Part shown: in pieces, positions 60,729-64,000 of the stretch | Numbering within the stretch: the stretch's first letter is position 1 | Layout: each line of letters starts with the position of its first letter | NCBI RefSeq assembly: GCF_035013165.1 | Contig: NZ_JAYGJQ010000001.1 | Coordinates: 310,001-374,000 of the forward strand | DNA from: Bacteriovorax sp. PP10 | Lineage (GTDB): Bacteria; Bdellovibrionota; Bacteriovoracia; Bacteriovoracales; Bacteriovoracaceae | Reading direction: 5' to 3' | Length of the DNA: 64,000 nucleotides | The notes under the pieces: generated by a model | Told to the model about the DNA's origin: nothing | The model's database searches: none | The model's input: only the letters and a program-made list of their open reading frames with translations | Position numbers and translations under genes: made by a program

Positions 60729-61390
60729 TAGGATTTTTAACTGGCGAAGTTCTTTTTAGTGATGGAAGTGAATCAATCATTCAAACATCATCTGGAATCG
60801 GCTACCAGGTTTTCTACAATAAAGTTTTAGTTGAAGGAACTCTGGCAGCAATCTACGTTGCCCACATTGTTAAAGAAGACTCTGAAACGCTTTTTGGTTT
60901 TGGATCTCTTCGCGCAAAAAAACTTTTCGAAATGCTCTTAAGTGTAAAAGGAATCGGCCCTAAATCGGCCTACAACCTTATTTCTAATATCGGTGTGAAC
61001 GAAATCATCAATGCCGTAAACCTTGAAGCTAAAGCAACGTTAACGAAAGTTCCGGGTCTTGGCGCTAAAGGTGCTGCTCAAATCGTTCTCGATTTAGCAG
61101 GGAAAATCGACCGCGTGAAAATGTATAGTGACTCTTCAAAAATTATTCGTGGCGGACTTGCTCCGGCCGCGAAATTAGATTTCTTATCAATGGAAGAAGT
61201 TGGCTTTGTTGAAGAAGTGGTAAAAGCAGGAGCGACTGGTCAGCACGAAATTATGAATGACACTCTTATGGCCTGCAAAGAACTGGGCTTTAGAGAAGAT
61301 AAGATCATTCCCATCGCTCAGAAAATTCTCGGCGCAAATTTAATCACAAAACCAGAGCAGTTAATCCATCTGGTTCTTAAAGAATTATAA
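60725..61390 (+). CDS. ruvA: Holliday junction helicase subunit RuvA
   Basis: 221 residues. N-terminal OB domain (IGFLTGEVLFSDGSESIIQTSSGIGYQVF in pieces), HhH motifs (LLSVKGIGPKSAYNLIS and LTKVPGLGAKGAAQIVLDL) and a C-terminal domain III. It binds the junction as a tetramer and recruits RuvB. It lies between ruvC and ruvB in one operon. Confidence 0.97.
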   Translation: MIGFLTGEVLFSDGSESIIQTSSGIGYQVFYNKVLVEGTLAAIYVAHIVKEDSETLFGFGSLRAKKLFEMLLSVKGIGPKSAYNLISNIGVNEIINAVNLEAKATLTKVPGLGAKGAAQIVLDLAGKIDRVKMYSDSSKIIRGGLAPAAKLDFLSMEEVGFVEEVVKAGATGQHEIMNDTLMACKELGFREDKIIPIAQKILGANLITKPEQLIHLVLKEL

Positions 61391-61393
61391 AAT

Positions 61394-62416
61394 ATGATTT
61401 TTGATAACGAAGACAATGCCCGTATGGTCGGTGGGGAATCCCACAATGAAGAATTCAAACATGAAGTTCTTCTGCGCCCAACTGATTTCAGCGAATATAT
61501 TGGACAGAAAAAAGTCGTCCAGAATATCGACGTTATGGTTGAGTCGGCAAAAATCAGAAATTCAGCAATGGATCACGCACTATTATCAGGACCTCCTGGT
61601 TTAGGAAAAACTTCTCTTGCCATGATCATTGCCAAATCAATTGGTAGTGAACTGCATGTGATTTCGGGGCCGGGAATTGACAAAAAAGGTGACCTCGCGG
61701 CCATCCTTACGAACTTAGGTCCTCGTGACGTTTTATTCATCGATGAAATCCATCGCATGAATGTTGCAGTTGAAGAAATCCTGTATTCAGCAATGGAAGA
61801 CTACCGCTTGGATATCGTTATTGGACAAGGCCCTAGTGCCCGCACAATGCAAATCCAGATCGCTCCATTCACATTAATTGGTGCGACGACAAGATCGGGT
61901 CTTTTATCAAACCCACTTCGTGATCGTTTCATGGCCCATTTGCATTTTGATTTTTACAATCATCATGAATTAAGTGAAATCGTAGAAAACAATTCTAAAA
62001 AATTGAATATCACTCTCGATAAAGCTGCCTTATATCTCATCGCTGCTTGCGCGCGTGGAACACCAAGAATTGCCAATAGAATATTGAGACGCGTTCGCGA
62101 CTTCGCACTAGTGAAAGGCGAAAGCAAAATTTCAGAAGAGTCTGTTAAAAAATCTTTATCCCTGATGGAAATCGACTCATACGGATTAGACCGTATGGAT
62201 AGAAAAATCCTTCAAGTTATCGAAGACTATTACAAGGGCGGACCTGTTGGGATTGAAACGCTGTGTGCGACCTTAGCAGAAGACCGCACAACAATCGAAG
62301 ACGTCTATGAACCTTATCTTTTAAAAGAAGGATTTCTCCTTAGAACGCCTAGAGGAAGAGAGATCAGTCAGAAATCAAAAGAACATTTAGTAAAAATGAA
62401 AACTGACTTAATGTAG
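61394..62416 (+). CDS. ruvB: Holliday junction branch migration ATPase RuvB
   Basis: 340 residues. LRPTDFSEYIGQKKV, Walker A GPPGLGKT, Walker B LFIDEIHRM, GATTRSGLLSNPLRDRF and the C-terminal GPVGIETLCATLAEDRTTIEDVYEPYL (in pieces) are the complete RuvB set. Its hexamers drive branch migration. Ends one base before the convergent thioesterase gene. Confidence 0.98.
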   Translation: MIFDNEDNARMVGGESHNEEFKHEVLLRPTDFSEYIGQKKVVQNIDVMVESAKIRNSAMDHALLSGPPGLGKTSLAMIIAKSIGSELHVISGPGIDKKGDLAAILTNLGPRDVLFIDEIHRMNVAVEEILYSAMEDYRLDIVIGQGPSARTMQIQIAPFTLIGATTRSGLLSNPLRDRFMAHLHFDFYNHHELSEIVENNSKKLNITLDKAALYLIAACARGTPRIANRILRRVRDFALVKGESKISEESVKKSLSLMEIDSYGLDRMDRKILQVIEDYYKGGPVGIETLCATLAEDRTTIEDVYEPYLLKEGFLLRTPRGREISQKSKEHLVKMKTDLM

Positions 62417-62848
62417 TTATTTTTTATTAACGATGGCCATGATGATTTTTGAATCACAGATCAATTTGTTTTCATCATTGAAGATTTCAATTCTCCACGT
62501 TTGAGAACTTCTTCCCATGTAAATCATCTTGGCAACACCACGGACATGACCTTTAGTTGCTGAACGAAGGTGAGTCGCTTCAATGTGCTGACCTACTGCC
62601 ATTTTTTCTTTTGTATCAATAACCATATTGGCAGCTACACTTCCAAGTGTTTCAGCAAGTACGCAAGAGGCCCCGCCGTGTAGAAGGCGAGCAGGTTGAA
62701 ATGTTCTTTCGTCAACTGGCATAGTCCCTTCAAGAGTATCGTCGCCAATTTTTGTCAGCTCGATTCCCAAGTGAGAAACCATTGTGTTTAGGCTCATTTT
62801 GCTTAATTGTACTAGAGAGACGTCTTTGTTAAACCAGATTGAACTCAT
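62417..62848 (-). CDS. Hotdog-fold thioesterase (MenI/PaaI type)
   Basis: 143 residues, hotdog fold. ARLLHGGASCVLAETLGSVAANM is the PaaI/YbdB/MenI motif: the His-Gly-Gly turn and the catalytic Glu in AETLGS. Related enzymes hydrolyse aromatic or menaquinone-precursor CoA thioesters; the substrate is not evident. Convergent with ruvB. Followed on its strand, upstream, by an outer-membrane protein gene. Confidence 0.87.
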   Translation of the reverse strand: MSSIWFNKDVSLVQLSKMSLNTMVSHLGIELTKIGDDTLEGTMPVDERTFQPARLLHGGASCVLAETLGSVAANMVIDTKEKMAVGQHIEATHLRSATKGHVRGVAKMIYMGRSSQTWRIEIFNDENKLICDSKIIMAIVNKK

Positions 62849-62857
62849 AAATTTTCC

Positions 62858-63880
62858 TTAAAAAATGACAAAGCCGATTCCCACACCAATACGATTGATG
62901 GTCAGCTTCGTTGGCCCTTCAAGCATATGACGTTTATAAAGCAAATGGTAGGTAAATTGAGTTTCACCTTTCACACTTGCAAACAATGTAAAACGTTGTC
63001 CATCAAATTTATCTTCTGGTCTAGATGACGTTGTATCAGATTTTAGTGACTGCGAAATACTAGATTTCAAAAGTAACTTATAGTCGCGCACAAAAAACGT
63101 ACGGGCGACTCCGGCAGTGGCATAAAATATTTTATTCTGATTTAAAGCAAGCGTTTCACCATCGATAAAATCATTCGTATTAAAAGTAGAGAATTGTTCA
63201 TAATCAGCACCGCCATAAAAAGAAAGTGCATGCCATGCGGTTAGTTGTTGATAATAAAGATTGAATCCAATTTCTGCTTTTGTTTCAAGCTCACCTGCTG
63301 TCACATTATCACCACTGAGTTTTGAAGAGCGAAGACTCGACCAATAAAAACTCGAGTTAATCATACGGTTTGTTTTATCCAGCAAAACAGTGGTTCCAAG
63401 TCCTAGAGAGAAAGGAGAGTTTTGAGTACTCTTGATACTTCCTTCCTGAGTTTTAATCTGTTCCTGGAAATCCCCGACAGAAGCGGTATACATCGCAAAG
63501 AGAGTGTAGTTCTTATTTCCAAGAGGAGTTTCTGAATCTGAATTCAAAACATTGTAATTTGTCCCTCTGGTAAGTTTGGGAGCATAGGGATACGAGATGT
63601 AACTCGGATATGGGTACTCGATATAAATATTACTAAAAACGGGAATTGGATTCCAGGAATTGATCTGAGGATTCCACTGAACTAAATCTTTCTTAAAGTC
63701 CTCAATCCTCTTATTGTACTTAGCTTGATATTTGGGAATCAGTTTGGTTGCCACACTATCAAGTGTCTCTTTCCCCTTGATCATATACACGTCAGGTGTG
63801 CTTTCTGACTGAGCAAATACCTGAGGAGTGGCAAAAGAAAGTAGTAATACCGCGAGTATGCTTGTTGTAAATGTATTCAT
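62858..63880 (-). CDS. Secreted LysM-like/beta-barrel outer-membrane protein
   Basis: 340 residues. Signal peptide about 1-23 (ending VFAQ). An N-terminal region about 30-85 (VYMIKGKETLDSVATKLIPKYQAKYNKRI in pieces, then WNPQINSWNPI) looks like a LysM variant, followed by a Tyr/Pro-rich stretch and about 230 residues of alternating strands ending in GVGIGFVIF, with terminal Phe, as in outer-membrane barrels. No family recognised. Lies 9 bases upstream of the thioesterase gene. Confidence 0.72.
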   Translation of the reverse strand: MNTFTTSILAVLLLSFATPQVFAQSESTPDVYMIKGKETLDSVATKLIPKYQAKYNKRIEDFKKDLVQWNPQINSWNPIPVFSNIYIEYPYPSYISYPYAPKLTRGTNYNVLNSDSETPLGNKNYTLFAMYTASVGDFQEQIKTQEGSIKSTQNSPFSLGLGTTVLLDKTNRMINSSFYWSSLRSSKLSGDNVTAGELETKAEIGFNLYYQQLTAWHALSFYGGADYEQFSTFNTNDFIDGETLALNQNKIFYATAGVARTFFVRDYKLLLKSSISQSLKSDTTSSRPEDKFDGQRFTLFASVKGETQFTYHLLYKRHMLEGPTKLTINRIGVGIGFVIF

Positions 63881-64000
63881 TCTTCAATTCTAATGGAATT
63901 TTTTTTAATTGCACTAGGCGGGGATTACCTACTAATCGAGGCACTTTTTCCAATGAAAGTGATAATACCAAAATGTAACTTATCCTAATTTAGAAGCCGA
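63881..64000. other. Right-edge intergenic sequence
   Basis: 120 bases after the outer-membrane protein gene start. I see no open frame of note or strong promoter. Confidence 0.4.

Noticed and set aside
1-64000. CRISPR arrays, insertion sequences, prophage or plasmid genes
   Set aside because: I saw no direct-repeat arrays, transposase or integrase motifs, or phage structural genes.

Overview
The window is an AT-rich, gene-dense bacterial chromosome segment. Genes are short-spaced and often overlap by 1-4 bases. Several features suggest a member of the Bdellovibrionota, probably the Bacteriovorax/Peredibacter side: a flagellar cluster with csrA and fliW, many lipoproteins and secreted proteins of unknown function, fused isobutyryl-CoA mutase, a CHASE2 kinase paired with a sigma-54 activator, DUF2252, and AmgK/MurU-type cell-wall recycling genes. 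This placement is inferred from gene content and style; no 16S gene is present.

Layout. 1-5.8 kb: membrane HAMP protein, mrp, a PATAN-like protein, a ribbon-helix-helix-like protein, a secreted protein behind a strong sigma-54 promoter, csaA, a DOPA-dioxygenase-like protein and a CBS-pair protein. 5.8-10.5 kb (minus): acyl-CoA dehydrogenase with etfBA, then folK, a small lipoprotein and a beta-barrel protein. 10.6-15.7 kb: LysM lipoprotein behind a consensus sigma-28 promoter, a degenerate M48 lipoprotein, amgK/murU-like genes, a ferredoxin and a PilZ-like membrane protein. 15.7-22.3 kb: TIM-barrel endonuclease IV-like protein, a second degenerate M48 protein, CHASE2 histidine kinase, sigma-54 activator, lspA and lgt. 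22.3-32 kb: ferredoxin, icmF with its adenosyltransferase, FHA protein, iscA, a YgfZ-TPR fusion, an HExxH protein related to peptide-modifying enzymes, a lipoprotein and tRNA-Asn. 32.3-38.2 kb: an exported DUF2252 operon behind a sigma-28-type promoter and arginine succinyltransferase pathway genes. 38.2-42.1 kb: TPR/SH3 protein, cyclic-nucleotide-binding protein, AI-2E permease, BamD-like lipoprotein and TPR protein. 42.2-51.6 kb (minus): fliW, csrA, flgL, flgK, flgN, flgM, flgJ, flgI, flgH, flgA, flgG and flgF, with a sigma-54 promoter at the head. 51.8-57.1 kb: xseB, a pseudo-patatin lipoprotein, class A PBP and a TonB-like protein. 57-64 kb: gcvH, gcvT, folD, a small membrane protein with ruvC-ruvA-ruvB, a hotdog thioesterase and an outer-membrane protein.

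How it fits together. Acyl-CoA dehydrogenase/ETF, IcmF with PduO-type adenosyltransferase, the AST genes and the glycine cleavage genes point to catabolism of lipids, branched-chain compounds and amino acids, as expected for a predator or scavenger. Sigma-54 and sigma-28 promoter matches appear both at flagellar genes and at non-flagellar envelope genes, which suggests that motility regulators also control unknown surface or periplasmic functions.

Most unusual items: an alpha-KG-HExxH-type (TIGR04267-like) protein with no RiPP cluster, three hydrolase-fold proteins that have lost their catalytic residues (two M48-like, one patatin-like), a Sec-signal-like extension on FlgG, and a 122-base convergent intergenic element closed by a 22-base-pair stem.
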